DNA of 64,000 bases, taken from assembly GCA_001643675.2 (NCBI GenBank), contig LSRY02000043.1, positions 465,001 to 529,000 of the forward strand. The letters are read 5' to 3'. The notes below the pieces were generated by a model that searched no databases, had not been told where the DNA came from, and was given only the letters and a program-made list of their open reading frames with translations. Shown piece after piece: positions 49,908-62,500 of the stretch. A program made the translations under genes and the position numbers. Positions within the stretch are counted from its first letter, which is position 1, and the number at the start of each line of letters is the position of its first letter. The DNA is from Monocercomonoides exilis (taxonomy: Eukaryota > Preaxostyla > Oxymonadida > Polymastigidae).

Positions 49908-51405
49908 AGCTCTCATGGTGGACATTCTGATATTCCTATTGCTAATCATTCAAGCGGAATTCATTTTCGACCAGAGTCTTCTTTATCAGCTACTTCTTCA
50001 ACAGCTTTGAGTTCATGTCAAATTTCCAGTAGTTCAAGCCAAACAAGTTTGACTCAAATGTGTTTTATTTCAAGCTCTCAACCGATTACAAAAGATAATA
50101 AGTTTGACTTTATTATTTCGAATTATTTTTGGGTTGTAATTTTTATTAATTTATAGAAAAGCTAATGATAAAGAAAATGAAAAAATTAATGAACGTGCAA
50201 TTTGTGAATCAGATTCTTATCAACAAAGAATTGAAACTCGAATCTTTTAAATAAAAATTAGAGACCTTCCTTCCCCAGAGCCAGAAGGAAAATTGTTCGA
50301 ATTTATCCGAACAAAAAATGCCTTTTTCAGATACAAGTTGTCTGAATGTCAGATATTTACTATTGTTAGCGAACTCGACAGCCTAATTTCAAAAATACCT
50401 AGGAGAGGACCAAAGGGACTTATCACAACTGCGGATAAACTACTTTATTATTTAGAATGGCTGTCAACAGGCGCAACACAAACGCATATTGGGCTGTGGT
50501 TTGGTAAAACAAACCATATCATTTCTAACTCGATAAATTTCATCCGTCCATTTATCTTACATGTTCTCAGGCAAATGAACGAAAAAAAGAGAAGACCAGT
50601 TCTAATTGAAGGCGACGACTTATTCGGAGATGTTGCGTTGTTAGTTGATGTGACCTCCATACGAACTGAGAAGCCAGTCGGAAGTTTTGAAAATCAAAAA
50701 CTTCTTTGGGACGGACATCATAAAGTTTATGGTGTTAAAATACAAGTTGCTGTTGCCGCTTCTCATCCATTTGAAGCTTTATTCATATCTGAAGTCGTTG
50801 AGGGGCACATTCATGATTTCTCTCTATTTAAAAGAGATTTACATCCATTAATTGAATACTTGCAGGTTACAAACGAGGACAGACATAAGAATAGCCTTAA
50901 TGAATCCAACGCTCAATGGAAAATAATGGCTGATCGAGGATATCAGGGGGTGGTGGAAGGTTTGGAGTTAATAATTCCGATAAAAAATACTAAAGCTAAA
51001 GAAGAGATCGAATACAACGCGCAGTTAGCTGAAAAGAGGATTCCTGTTGAATGGTTTTTCGGCAGGATGAAACGTCTGTGGAAGCTATTAGCGAACAGAT
51101 ATCGGAATGGGCTGGATGATGCAAAAATTGACATTGAAATTGCTGTGTGGCTGACAAATCTAAATATACAGGCAAACGATCTAACAGAAGATGATGGCAA
51201 GTTTGAGCAACAATGTCTTATTTTTAATCAAGACGAAGTGGAAAAGCAAACAGAAAAAAGGCACGAATCAAACTTAATGTTCAGAGAGAAAATGAAAAGA
51301 AAACGAAAATCAATGCACGATGAAGAAATACATATGGAGAATTCAAAACAACGGAAAATAGCTTGTGACGAGAGCAACAAAGAAATAGAAGGCAACGAAG
51401 AATAA
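49908..51405 (+). CDS. DDE_Tnp_4 / Harbinger-like transposase
   Basis: The continuous frame 50293-51405 carries LLVDVTSI (Asp 119 of that frame), a GHHKVYGVKIQ block, HDFSLF, MADRGYQG (Asp 214) and RIPVEWFFGRMK (Glu 253). This is the catalytic pattern of DDE_4 endonuclease transposases. A basic tail with KMKRKRKS follows, ending in TAA. There is no ATG early in this frame, so the start must lie upstream. A Ser-rich stretch (49908-50108) joins across a probable intron (GTTTGA donor near 50108, TATAG acceptor near 50156) to a segment that reaches the main frame. A TAA at 50248-50250 lies between, so the gene is either damaged or has another splice I did not resolve. The terminal repeats of its element were not found. 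Confidence 0.65.
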
Positions 51406-51770
51406 CTATTTAGCGATTTGCACTTTTCTTATTTCGGTTTTTTTATCATTTGAACTTTGTTTTCCTTTTTCTTGAAGATCTCTTAGGTTGTTTATCGCAC
51501 AGTTTTTCATCAACTTCACTACTTATAAATTTCACAAATAATAAGTTTATAAAGTTCAAAAATTATATTTTTCAGAAAGAAAGAAATACCAAACTATATT
51601 TAGAGGTTTTGCAACGCAGTCCTATCTTTCTGATTTGTTCTCTTAATGCAGATATTCAGCCTTTTCTTCAACATGAAAATAACTTATTTCATTAATAAAC
51701 CTGTCATTTATTGTCAAGCTGATGCAAAACAAAATACACCTCAATCTTTCGCAATGATATCTAATATTAA

Positions 51771-53166
51771 TTTGTATCTATCAACGGATCAGATGTTGAT
51801 ACCTGCGGTGAAACAAATAAGCCATGTGCCACGGTGGAGTATGCCCTCGGATGCGTTGCTCCCTTCAGTGATGCCTCTCTCACTCTTCTTGACTCCACTT
51901 TCACTCCTGCAAAGACTCTCACATTCCGTGCCCCAAATACAAAAATTACTGGAAATGGAACAGATGCCACCACCATTGCTTCAAGTAGTATCCCTCAACC
52001 AGCTTCTTCTTCCTCCTCCTCTTCACCAGATCCATCTGCCTCGTCTGCCCTCTTCCAACAGACCCAGGGCTCCCTCACAGTCTCTGCCCTCGCCATCGCC
52101 CACAACTCCACAAATCCCATCACCCCCATCCTCTTCCACCTCTCCGATAACTCCCCTTCCCTCAGCCTCAACACACCCACCATCACCGGAACAACCTCCA
52201 TAACTATAAAAACTCCACTCTTCTTCCTCACTGCTGGCTCCCTCGCCCTCAACCACACAGTAATCACCCAACTCTCCCTCAACAGCCAAAGCATCTTTCA
52301 CCTCACCTCCCTCACAAACCCCCTCACCCTCAACTCCTCCAACATCACCCACATCACCTCCACTTCCTCCCCCACCAGCTGTGTCCTCTCCTCTGCCACC
52401 TCCCCTGCCCTCTCCCTCTCCCTCGCCAACTGCACCATCACCAACATCAACTCAGAACATTTGAGCCAACAGACTGCCACAGATGGCGGGTGCATCTCAT
52501 TCGCCTCATCTGCCTCTGCTAACACATTTTCTGTGAGTGAATCCACCTTCTCCACCTGCTCTGTGAGCGAGGATACAAGTTCTGGAGGAAGAGGCGGTGC
52601 TCTCATGATCGAGTTCAAGGATGATTCGGAAGTGTCATCCACAACCTTTTCCATCACCAATATCGTGTTTTCAGCCAACAAGGCTAGCGTCGGAAGAGAT
52701 ATGTATTTTGTGTGTGGATCCCTTGTCGTTTCTGTGAAGGAACCCTTGTTCACTTTCATGAAAAGCATCGATCAAAAGGACAATTCGATTGTTGGACATG
52801 ATAGAACAGAGGCATTCGGTGATTGGAATGTCGATTTATTTATATTCTTCTATGGTTTCTTTGATGATACAATATTTGTAGATGGCACATCCGGAGTGGA
52901 AGAGCTGTATTGCGGGTTGGAGAAAGCTCCATGTTTGAATGTGAATTATGGAATGGGGCATTTGTAAAAAAACACAGAATACAAAAAAGGAGATTGTTGT
53001 TATTTCGAATTCGTCTTTAACTGGATGTGTGGATGTGGGTAAGATGTGTATAAAGGCAAAGTCGAAGATATTTGAAGCGAAGGCACACAAAATAGAAGAA
53101 AACATCTCACATGTGCATTTGATGAAATCAACATTGCTTGTCGGACATTTATTCTCTTGTTTTTAA
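51771..53166 (+). pseudogene. Truncated beta-helix receptor relic
   Basis: The frame opens just after a TAA at 51768 and reads straight into a module boundary, CGETNKPCATVEYALG. About 390 residues of beta-helix sequence follow, very rich in Ser/Thr/Asn/Leu, then a second boundary (YCGLEKAPCLNVNYG) near 52,911. A TAA at 52965 in an A run ends the frame. The homologous continuation (KKEIVVISNSSLTG) lies in the +1 frame to 53166. There is no signal peptide, transmembrane segment or pseudokinase. Much of it is C/T-rich, unlike the AT-rich receptor genes at 9189 and 24668, so it probably derives from a different family member. Confidence 0.72.
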
Positions 53167-54052
53167 AGAATTCTCCTCCAAATTTGAATTTCTTCCAAAA
53201 CTCATTCATTCATTTGTCATCTTCTCGACATGTCGTAGGCGTGTGACGTTGTGTAACCTTCCGAACTCTATTTTGAGACCCATCCATTTCAAAAAAGAAC
53301 CGCTTCAATGTTTTTTCTGTTTTCACTGCCAATGCTTCGGTTTCAAAATGTGAAAAGTCAGAACTGTCCTCCTTTTTTTAATTTTGACATGCCAATCGGC
53401 TATTCTCCACAAAAAGTTATTTCCGTTTCGTTGTCTCATTATTTCAGAAGAAATTCTGTGATAGAATAAAAAATTATCTGTGCTTCTGAATAGAAATGTG
53501 AGGCGAGGCATGGAGCTGAATTTGGTTGGAGTTATATGGATTTAAATAAACATTACTTTTGTTGATCATCGAAGGTGTTGAAGAAGAAGAAATAAAATGA
53601 AATGAATCCATCTTGATGGCATTTCATTCCAAATATTATGAAAGAAAATATCATTCATTCAACGATTGATATATTGAGGCGAAAAAATGAGAATGATTAA
53701 ATTTTTGGTTCAGTTCATTTGTGCTGAGGAATTGAATGGAATAAATGCATCAGAATGTTCATGGACAGATCCAATGCCAACAGAATATTAACAGTTAAAA
53801 GGAAGTGGAAGAAGACAACGAAGAAGAAGAAAAGGAAGAAAAAGGAAGAAGGATGAGGATGAGGAGGATGAGGATGAGGAGGATGAGGATGAGGAGGAGG
53901 AGCAAATTGTTTGTTTGTTTGTGGAATCTGAACAACATTAAAAAAAGCAGAAGAAGCAGAAGAAATCGAAGAATTCTTTGTCAATTAGCTTTTTTTATGC
54001 TCGTCCATCAACATCTGAAAGCGAAGGAGAAGAGATTCGATTGCTTAGAGAG
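53167..54052. other. Intergenic region with a GA-rich repeat
   Basis: AT-rich DNA with a purine-rich (GAGGAT/GAAGAA)-type repeat at about 53790-53905. There are no supported genes; frames across the repeat are artefacts. Confidence 0.5.
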
Positions 54053-56657
54053 TCAATATATGGACTGAGAGGAAGAAGAGGAAGATCCTTTCATAGCATT
54101 TGAATGCCTAACCACACGAGAACCACTCATAACAGAAGATGCTGTGGTTGGTGGTGGCATCGTCTGAGCAGAGTGCCTGGAGCTCGTCTGCGAGTGGAAT
54201 GAGGAGTCAGTCAAATAAGAAGGCGGTCGCGATTGCGAAGGAAAAAGGCTGCAATACGATGAAACAGGGATGACTTCGTTGGAACCTGCAGACACCGAAA
54301 AGGATGCGGTGGTTGTTTCATCGAAGTCTGCTGTCGCTCCAGTCATTGATGTGGCTGAAAAAGCATATGTTGAAGAAGAAAGCGAAGTCCGAGAAAGCGA
54401 ACGGGAGATGAGCGGTCAGAGGAGATGCTAAATGATCTGTATGCTTTCCCTTGGATTGGAACAGACACCGGGTGGTCTGAGAAATCTGTGTCTGAACGTG
54501 TGATCTCGTCTTCTTTCGTCTTGCCTCCGCTGCTTATCTCTTCCCCATCATCATCTTTATCGTCTTCTTCTTCTCCTGAGTCATCATCGTTATTTCCCTT
54601 CTTCCCATCTCCTTCACCTTTCATCTCCTGCGTCTCCTCAAAATCCGCCTCCCTCTTCTCTTGAAACGCAACCAGAAACAGATTCGCATTCTGCTGGAGC
54701 ATCGCATTTTACTCCAAAATGTTCTCCTTCACCGCCGCGTGATGTGCCAGTTTCAATGACAAAGCCGCCACAAATGTTGATGCTGTTTCATTTGAATGGC
54801 TCAGAGCAATCATAACAAGCAGATGGAAGCGGAGAAGCTTCAGGCAGTGGTTCGCAAACGAGTTGCGCTCCATTTCTTGTGCTTTCGCTTCGAGATATTC
54901 GTACTGCCTGTCTGAAAGTGCATGTACTGCAACTCTGTCTACCCATATGCAGCTTTTCACCAATCGGTTGCCTTTCTTTTTCATCCTCTGCAACTTTTGC
55001 CTTCTTTCTACTCTTTCTGCTTTCTCTGACTTGTTTTCCGCCCAAAACCAATACAGGATTTTTTGTGCTGAGCTCCGACTGAGTCTGGCCAGGTATGACT
55101 GAAATGATGAATGCATCGAGACCATCTCCTTGTTCTACCCCTGGATGAGAATCTTCTTTGTCGCCCAGCCAGTCTTCACTGAAGGCCATCCATTGTGCTC
55201 CATCATCCGAATAGACGATGCGAAGAAGGCGCTGTTTGATGAGGCGATTTGAGACTCGCTCTGAGGAAGCTGAGACAGAAGAGGCAGGAGAGGTGGTGAT
55301 ATGTATGTTGAATAGGAGGAGATCGAAGACGGAGATGGAAAGGGTGAAGATTGAGAAGGAGGAGAAGACACAGAGAAAGAAGGGATTTGTCGTGTGGCTG
55401 CAGAAAATAAAGAGGAAAGCGAGGGAGATGAAGTGGGATACTTGCTTCCACCGATGCTGACACAGACAATGTTATTATTGATATTGTTGATATTGTTGTT
55501 ATTACTGGAGTTGTTGTAGCTTGCAGAAGGTGGAATTGCAGTCTTCACAGAAGGAACATCCGGTTTGGCGTGAGAAAGAAGTACACCGAAGTTGTTGAGT
55601 GAAGCTTGAATAGAATGTGTATAAGAATAAACAGAAGAAGAGAAAGAAGAGTGAGAGGAAGAAGCTGTTTGAGAAGGAAATGAATAAGCTAACTGCTTCA
55701 ATTGAGCTCTTCCAGGGTTTGCAGCAACAACGCCGATGAATGCCCAGACACACGAGGGAAAGAGGAGGAAGGAAGAGGAGGAAGTGGCATGGACGATATT
55801 GAGGAGAAGGAGAATGATTATGTGTGAGGGAGTTTTGAGACAGATGGAAGAGAAGATGCATTTGAAGTAGATGAAGAGCAATCAGATGGATAATTGAATC
55901 CAAATGGGAAAGAAGAAGAAGAAGCAGAATTGTTATTGCCTTTAGATGGCGAAACAGAAGAAGAAGATGATGATGACGCAAAAGAGGGATAAGCATCAGT
56001 ATTATTCTTTAACATAGATGACAGATTGAAGAAACGAGCAACGACGGAAGGTCTGTTGGAGTTGAGGATGTTGAATGCTGCATAAAGAAGGATAGCATCG
56101 AGAAGAGGTTGCAAAACATCAGAAGCTGTTTGTTTGCGCTCTGTAGATTTCAAAGCAGAGAAGGATGAGGAGAAAGAATTGGTGAAAGAGGAAGAAGCAG
56201 ATGATGAAGCGGAACGAGATGAGGAAGAAGGAATTGAATGAATCAGAGGCTGAAGTTGCAGATGAGGTGGCTGCGAAAGACGAGGAGGGAGAGAAAAAGA
56301 GCGAATGCTTGCAGATAATGGAAGATGTCAAGGATAAAGCGGAGGGGAACGAGAATGAGATGAGTGGAAAGGAGATGGAGAAAGTGACGTGCAGGAAAAA
56401 AGAGCATTGGATATCATAGCAGTGGCAGAAGAAGAAGCAACTGTGGCGCTTTGGAATTGAGTGTGAGGAAGAGCAAACGAAGGAAAAAATGAAGAAGTTT
56501 GACGGGAAGGAGGGGAATGCAAAGTGGAAGAAGAATTTGAAAAAGAAAAGCAACATTCATTTTGAAAAAATGATAGCAGGTTTGAAAGATTCGAATTTCG
56601 TAACGGCCTACAGCAACAACAGACGGAAGATCTATTCCTTGTTGCAATTGAAATCAA
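54053..56657 (-). pseudogene. Ser-rich protein locus, probably decayed or mis-spliced in my reading
   Basis: Minus-strand coding-like sequence is spread over several frames. One frame (56657-55818) includes KSTERKQTASDVLQPLLDAI and has one internal TGA near 56329. A second frame stays open from 55881 to 54343 except for a TAG (55135-55137) and a TAA (54709-54711), with VAVHALSDRQYEYLEAKAQE and ILE-stop-NAMLQQNANLFL. Near 55030-55260 a third frame also looks good (IVYSDDGAQWMAFSEDWLGD). A frameshift near 54400 would lead into a Ser-rich tail. The Ser and Leu richness comes from C/T-rich repeats, so frame choice is uncertain. I do not recognise a family. Confidence 0.35.
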
Positions 56658-58841
56658 ATATCTCCATTCAATATATGGAACATTCTCCTGCTTTCCCGAT
56701 CAAGCATATCGTATCTCTTTTCTCATCATCTAACCTGTCTCGTCTCTTCCTATGAGTAATTGCGAACACAGCATCCATCTGCACTTCCATTTTCCGTTTC
56801 TTGTTTAAAGAATTCATTCTATTCTATTTGTCATGTTGTCATTGTTTGTTGGTTGATTAAAGGCTAAGCTTTGTTTATTTGGCGAATTCAATCTTTGAGG
56901 ATGCTCAGATGAAATGAATGAAGCTGTTTCTTCGAAGAAATGAGAAACATCATTGAAGATGGTTGTGTGTTGTCTTGTCGTGTGCGAACTGTTTTGTTTG
57001 ATGAAGTGCCTCAATATCCCAAACTGAACAGAAATGTGGAAGAAGAAGATGTTCGTGACAAAAGAAATGAAATGAGCCAGTTGAACTCTTCAGAGGAAGA
57101 TGAATGACAAAGGCGAGGAAGAAATTTCATTGCGAACAAATGGTCTTTCATTTGACAATGTTGTAAAAGGAAAAAGCAACGAGTGAAGGAACTGAAGAAG
57201 ATGAAGAAGAAAAAGTTTGCTTTCTTTCCAGATGGTGAGTCAACAGTGGAAGAATTGCATTGTTGAGTGGGTGCAAATAAGAAGCACTTCTTCATAAAAA
57301 AAAAAAACGCCCAATCCAATCAATCGAATTGAACAAAAAAGGGTAATTGTGAACTTTTCTAAACATTGAACACGTTATCTGAATCCCAATAAACAACATA
57401 AAAATTGGCGTACTTGCTCCATGTTGCAACATAAAAATATGATGGCGATTGCATTTGGACTTTTTATCCAACAATTCCCTTTCACGAAGCAATTGTTCTT
57501 CCCTTCCGCCAAACAAAACAATCGTTGATAAAGAGATCGAAGGAGAAGGAGAAGTAATAACACAACTCTTAAAAATACTGCTTGAAATGGATTGTTACCA
57601 GGAACGAAGCTCAACGCAAAAAATACTGTTGGTTGAAATGGAAAAATGATTTAAAAAATACATAAAAACAATAAGTTTTGCGTAGATTTAAATATCTAAA
57701 AATAGCACACCTGCCATCTTTTTCGTAGATGCAGAAGATTGTTCAATCACTGAGGCTGTAAATCTCCATTTCCACTGCTTCGCAGTGTTTCTTTCTTCGT
57801 CACCCTTTTCACCAACAAAATCTAAATTTTCAATTCTTTTACATTTCATAAAACAAGAAAAAAAAAAATCAACCATTTAACCCGAATGCTGTCTTTTGTT
57901 TGCATTCTTCTTTGCTGAAAAAAGCTTTCTGTTTGAATCATTAGAAAAATAATAAATATAATTTTCGATCATGCTTCGAATTGTTTTGATAAACACTTTT
58001 TTCATTTTTTTCTAAATAGCTTATGACCCAAGATTTTATTCTAAATTCTTTAACCTGGATTGATAAAGCTTTTACCAGAAAGACAGACTTGTTACGGGTT
58101 TTTCATGGTTTTTCGGTAAATAAATTATATTTGTGGAAAGAATGAGTAATAACAGGAACAACACAGATGTTTCAACAATCAAGTTGAACTATTCGTAATA
58201 ACTTATTTGTATTCAGTATTTACAATTTTTTACGAAACAATTCATAGTTATGGTAAAATATCTAATTCTATTCATTAGGCGTAATATTATGGGTGGAACA
58301 AAAGTTAGAAAGAGCGAAATACTGTCCCGTATGAATAAATATTCTTTTTGAAATCATTTTTTCTGATTTCGAAAAGGAAAAAATTCCATAGTCCAATACA
58401 ACAAACTGATGTTTCACGAAACTGCTCAACAAGTCGAACGAAATGACTGATATCTTTTTTTTTTAATTTTTGATATTAAATATTGTTTACAGTCAAAGCT
58501 GAAGATTATCTTAAACATGACTTGAAAGGCATTTATCGTAGCAACATTTTGACAAATGATTTTGGCTTAAAAATATTTTAAAATAAAGTGCATCAAAAAC
58601 TGAATAATCAAAAATTAAATGAAGAATCAAAAGGAATAGGAATCATCTCGTCAAGTACCATTTAAATTATGCGTTATATTTTCACAATAAACAATTAATT
58701 AAAATTGTTTGTCATCTTTGTTAAAAAAAGCAGATTGTTTAAATTTGAGAGATTCAATCGTTTTCAAAGGTTGAAATAAAAATCCAATTTGTATTCTTTA
58801 TTTGTTCAATCGAGGAAACGGTGAAAAGACTCATGAAGTGA
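56658..58841. other. Intergenic region
   Basis: AT-rich sequence with scattered short frames and no recognisable gene. The 3' flank of L24 holds an AATAAA on the minus strand near 58797-58803, about 40 nt past the stop codon, a likely poly-A signal. Confidence 0.5.
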
Positions 58842-59444
58842 TTAACGACTTGTAGCTTTAATTTTCTTTGGAGGAGCAGCTTTTGGAGGAGCTTGCTTAA
58901 CTTGTTTTCCTTGCTTTGCTTGTTTGCCTGGTTTAACTTGTTTCGCAGAAACTTTCTTTGTACCAGTAACTTTTGCTTTGCGCTCCTTCAATTCACTAAA
59001 AATATAAATAAATAAAATATATCAAGAAATGATATATAAACAGTCAAACCGAAGTGCCGCTGCATCGGCTCCTTTAACTTTCTCAATAACTTTTGCCTTA
59101 CGTGTGTTACGAATTTCTTCAAGTGTCATTCCAACAATATCCTTCTGGAAGCGAACGGCTCTACGCTTAACACGCTTTTTGGTTAATTTTGAAACATCCT
59201 TCTTGTGAGCTTTTCTCCAATCTCCTGTCCATTTAGTATTACGTGAAGAACGTTTGATGTCATAACAGCAGCGTGCTTTTGATCCAGCAAAGATGAAAAG
59301 GCGTGAATCACCACGAACGAAACGAATTCCGTGACCTGGATAAATCTTATGCCAAGAAAACGAGCACCTTTCAACACTGTTTAAAGCAAAGAAGAAAAAT
59401 AAAAAATAAACGATTCAATGATTGTTTCAAAAGGCACACCGCAT
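58842..59444 (-). CDS. RPL24: 60S ribosomal protein L24 (eL24), three exons
   Basis: Large-subunit ribosomal protein. Exons at 59440-59444, 59050-59376 and 58842-58995 splice in frame to 161 residues, close to the usual length of about 157. Exon 1 is only ATGCG, so the splice creates Met-Arg-Val and gives the family start MRVERCSFSWHKIYPGHG. RFVRGDSRLFIFAGSKARCC follows, then the basic segment RNTKWTGDWRKAHKKD. The C-terminus is the usual Lys/Ala/Pro-rich tail (KQAPPKAAPPKKIKATSR) with a TAA stop. In most L24 proteins the Zn ribbon uses CSFSG-x-K, and here the Gly is Trp. Intron donors are GTGTGC and GTTTGA; acceptors are ACAG and TTTTAG. Arg is mostly CGT, unlike the receptor genes, fitting high expression. 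Confidence 0.93.
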
Positions 59445-59596
59445 TTAGAAGTTTTTTCGCAACGATCTTTTTATTGCCTTGTTGATTGAAAAAACGAAAA
59501 TTATGGGAATATAATAAAATGATGTTTTTTATTTTATTTTATTGTTATTTTTTTCATTTTTTTTTCACAAAAAGTGTCGAATTGACAATCACAACG

Positions 59597-62500
59597 CTAT
59601 ATTGATAGCTGTTTAAGAACTATATTTGTGAAAAATTGCTTGAATGTAATGTATCCATCACCTTCCAAAAATATGTTTGAGTGTGTTGCAACTATCAAAA
59701 ATGAAGTATAATTTTTTTAAAAAAAGAAAAAGATAATTCAAATAAATAAAAAAGAGAGACAAACGTGGACATCCAACCTCAGGCTGGAGATTAAAGGCAT
59801 CTTGATAAAGTTTGCAGTTTATCACAGATGAGGAAGAATTTGACAGAAATATCGAAGGCAAGGGAATGCAACGCAAGAAGTGACTTGAAGTGATCGAAGA
59901 CACATAAGAAAATATGGATTGCATCATTTTGGCTGTTGGAATATGGGAGGGGAGTTGTTGAGAATATTCATTGGATGAATAAATAAATAAATAAATAAAA
60001 ACAAAATAAAATTAATCATAATTCTCTATCAAACCATCCAATTCCGGCGTCCAATCATTCATTTCCTTCTCATTTTCTCCTGTTTTTCTATGCACAATCA
60101 CACACTCCAAGCTCTTCACCACAAAATATTCCGCAAACGACTTCTGCAGCGAGCCCATAGAAGGCGTCAAATAAGAAGAAGAAAGCAAGTTTTCATTCAC
60201 CCAGCTCGATAGCGAAGGCATAATGAATGAAGAGAGCGTTGTGGAAGGCAAACGAGAATTACCCAGAATTTTATTCGTTTTCTTTGAATTTGAAGTCAAA
60301 ATTGTTGTTTTTTCATTATTTTTATTATCATTTTTATTAATTTTATTGTTATTTTTTTGTTTGAAAGAGGAATTTATGAGACAAGGAAGATTTTTGAGAA
60401 CAGAACGCCAAATTGGATTGGGCCAGAAGGGAGAAGAGGAAGAAAGAAGAATATCTTTACTTCTTCCTTTCTCTTCTTCTTCTCTTTCTCCTTCTCCTTC
60501 TCCCTTTCCTTCTCCTTCAACCTCTTCCTCTTCCTCTTCCTCTTCCTCCTCTTCTCCCTCTCCCAGGACCCCCCACCACCCCTTCCTCTTCCCCAGCCCA
60601 CAAATCATTCCTTTCGTCATCCCAATCGAACTTCCCATCAAAAAATACACAATTTCTGTTAACCCTCTCAAATGCTTCCCTTTTTGCCTCATTTTCTTCT
60701 CCTCTTTTTTTCTCTCTTTTTCTCTTCGAAGACTTTCGATATCGTTTTCGCTTTGCTTCTTCTTCATTATCATTGCATTCTCTATTGTTTGCTTTGCTTT
60801 TCTTCTCATAACATTCTTATTTGTTTCTCCTTCTCCTTCTCCTCCTCCTCCTCCTTCTTCTTCTTTCTTCTCCTTCTTCATCATTCTTTCCCCTCCTTCT
60901 CCTTGGAATGCCATCGTCAACACTTGTTGTGCTATAGAAAAATCTGCTTCTTCTCTCGTCTTCTCTTTCAATGCAAGCTCTTCTTTCTCTCTTTCTCTCC
61001 TCATCTTCTTCATCTTCTTCTTGTCTCTCTCTCTTTCTTCCACATCATCAAAATACACTTCTTCTCTTTCTCTCTCTTCTTCTCCTTCCTCTTCTCTTTC
61101 TCTCTCTCTTTCTTCTTCTTCCACCTCCTCCTCTTCTTCTTCTATCCCCTCCTCCAACCCTTCAAACTCAAAATCCAACACCCTCACCTCACTCCTCCCG
61201 TCCCACTCTTCCTTGTTAATCTCATTGTGATACAGAACAAGCAGTCTTTCTAACAGAAATCCCAAAGATTCCATTGTGGGCAAGCCAGAGGGAGAGGAAG
61301 AGAGAAGGAGATGGAGCAAACAGCTGCCGTTGAGATGAGAGAGAAGAGAGAGGGGGGAAGAGGAAAGAGGAATGCTTATGTTGCAGACGCGGGTGAGGCG
61401 GAGGACTAGGATGCTGGGGGTGTGAAGAGAGGAGGAAGAAGAGGAAGAAGAAGAAGAAATAGAAGAATTGTTATTTCCGCTTTCTCTTCTTCTTTCTCCT
61501 CTTCCTTCTCCTTCTTCTCCTTCGCATTGTACAACCCATATGAAAGAAAACCGGAACTGCATTGCCGGCAAAAATCTTTCGGGCCCACAATTTTCTTTTA
61601 GTGGATAATTCTTTGACTGAAATGAGGAATTATTGGCAAGAAACTTCAGCTGAAAGGGGAGAGAAGAGGAAGAAGAGCAGGAAAGCAAATGGAACATCGA
61701 AAGAGAGGAAGACGTTTGAGTGGATAGCACATCGTCTGAAGGAGATGAGCCAATTAGAGAAGAAGAAGAAAATGGTGAAGAAAAATAATTAGAAGAAGAA
61801 GAAGAGTTTGCCGGCAAAAACGGATGGATCCCATTATTCTTGTACGGGCAGAACAAAGCATATGGGAGGGGAATTTCATCTGAATGGAAAAGGCGGCTGA
61901 GTGACGACTGCGAAAGAGAAGGAAGCGAAAGAGAAGGCATAAAATTATCTTCTGAATTCATTGGAACGAATGACGTGTTATCAAATTCATTGCTTTTTTG
62001 GTTATTTCTTTCTGTTGATTCAATTCCTTCTATTCCATCGATAATAAGTCTATTATCTTCTCCTCTTTCTCCTTCTTTCTCTCTTTTTTCCTCCTTCTCT
62101 CTTTCCTTCTTTATCTCTAATTCCTGTCTCTTCAGTGCATTCGCCCATTCTCTGTCTATAAATTGACTCAAATTCAGAGAAGGAAGCACATTTTCAGCCA
62201 AGTTGAAATCTTTGAAGTTGTTAGAGACACGAGAAGAATAAGAAGGAAGAGAAGAAGAAGAAGAAAATGAGGAAGAAGAAGAAGAAGAAGAAGAGAAAGA
62301 AGAAGAAAGAGAAGGTTGTTCTGATACAATCAATTGAGAATTTGATTCATTGACAACAGAAAATTCAGGTGTGCATTGAACAGAAAGAGTTATATTTCTT
62401 CCTCTGACACACGAAGAAGGAAGGATAAGGGGGAAATGAAGAGAAGAAGAAGAAGAAGAGGAGGAGGAGGAGGAGGAGGAAGAAGAAGAAGAAGAAGAAG

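Noticed and set aside
9189-56657. Genome-wide reassignment of stop codons (TGA as Trp, TAA/TAG as Gln)
   Set aside because: About 4,000 codons of the first receptor gene contain one TGA and no TAA/TAG, and L24, the GPI transferase and the Sec23/Sec24-like gene have none in their exons. Frameshifts accompany many of the stops, so decay explains them better.
57011-57614. Minus-strand frames of Phe/Leu/Ser composition
   Set aside because: Composition-driven, overlapping in several frames, with no conserved motif.
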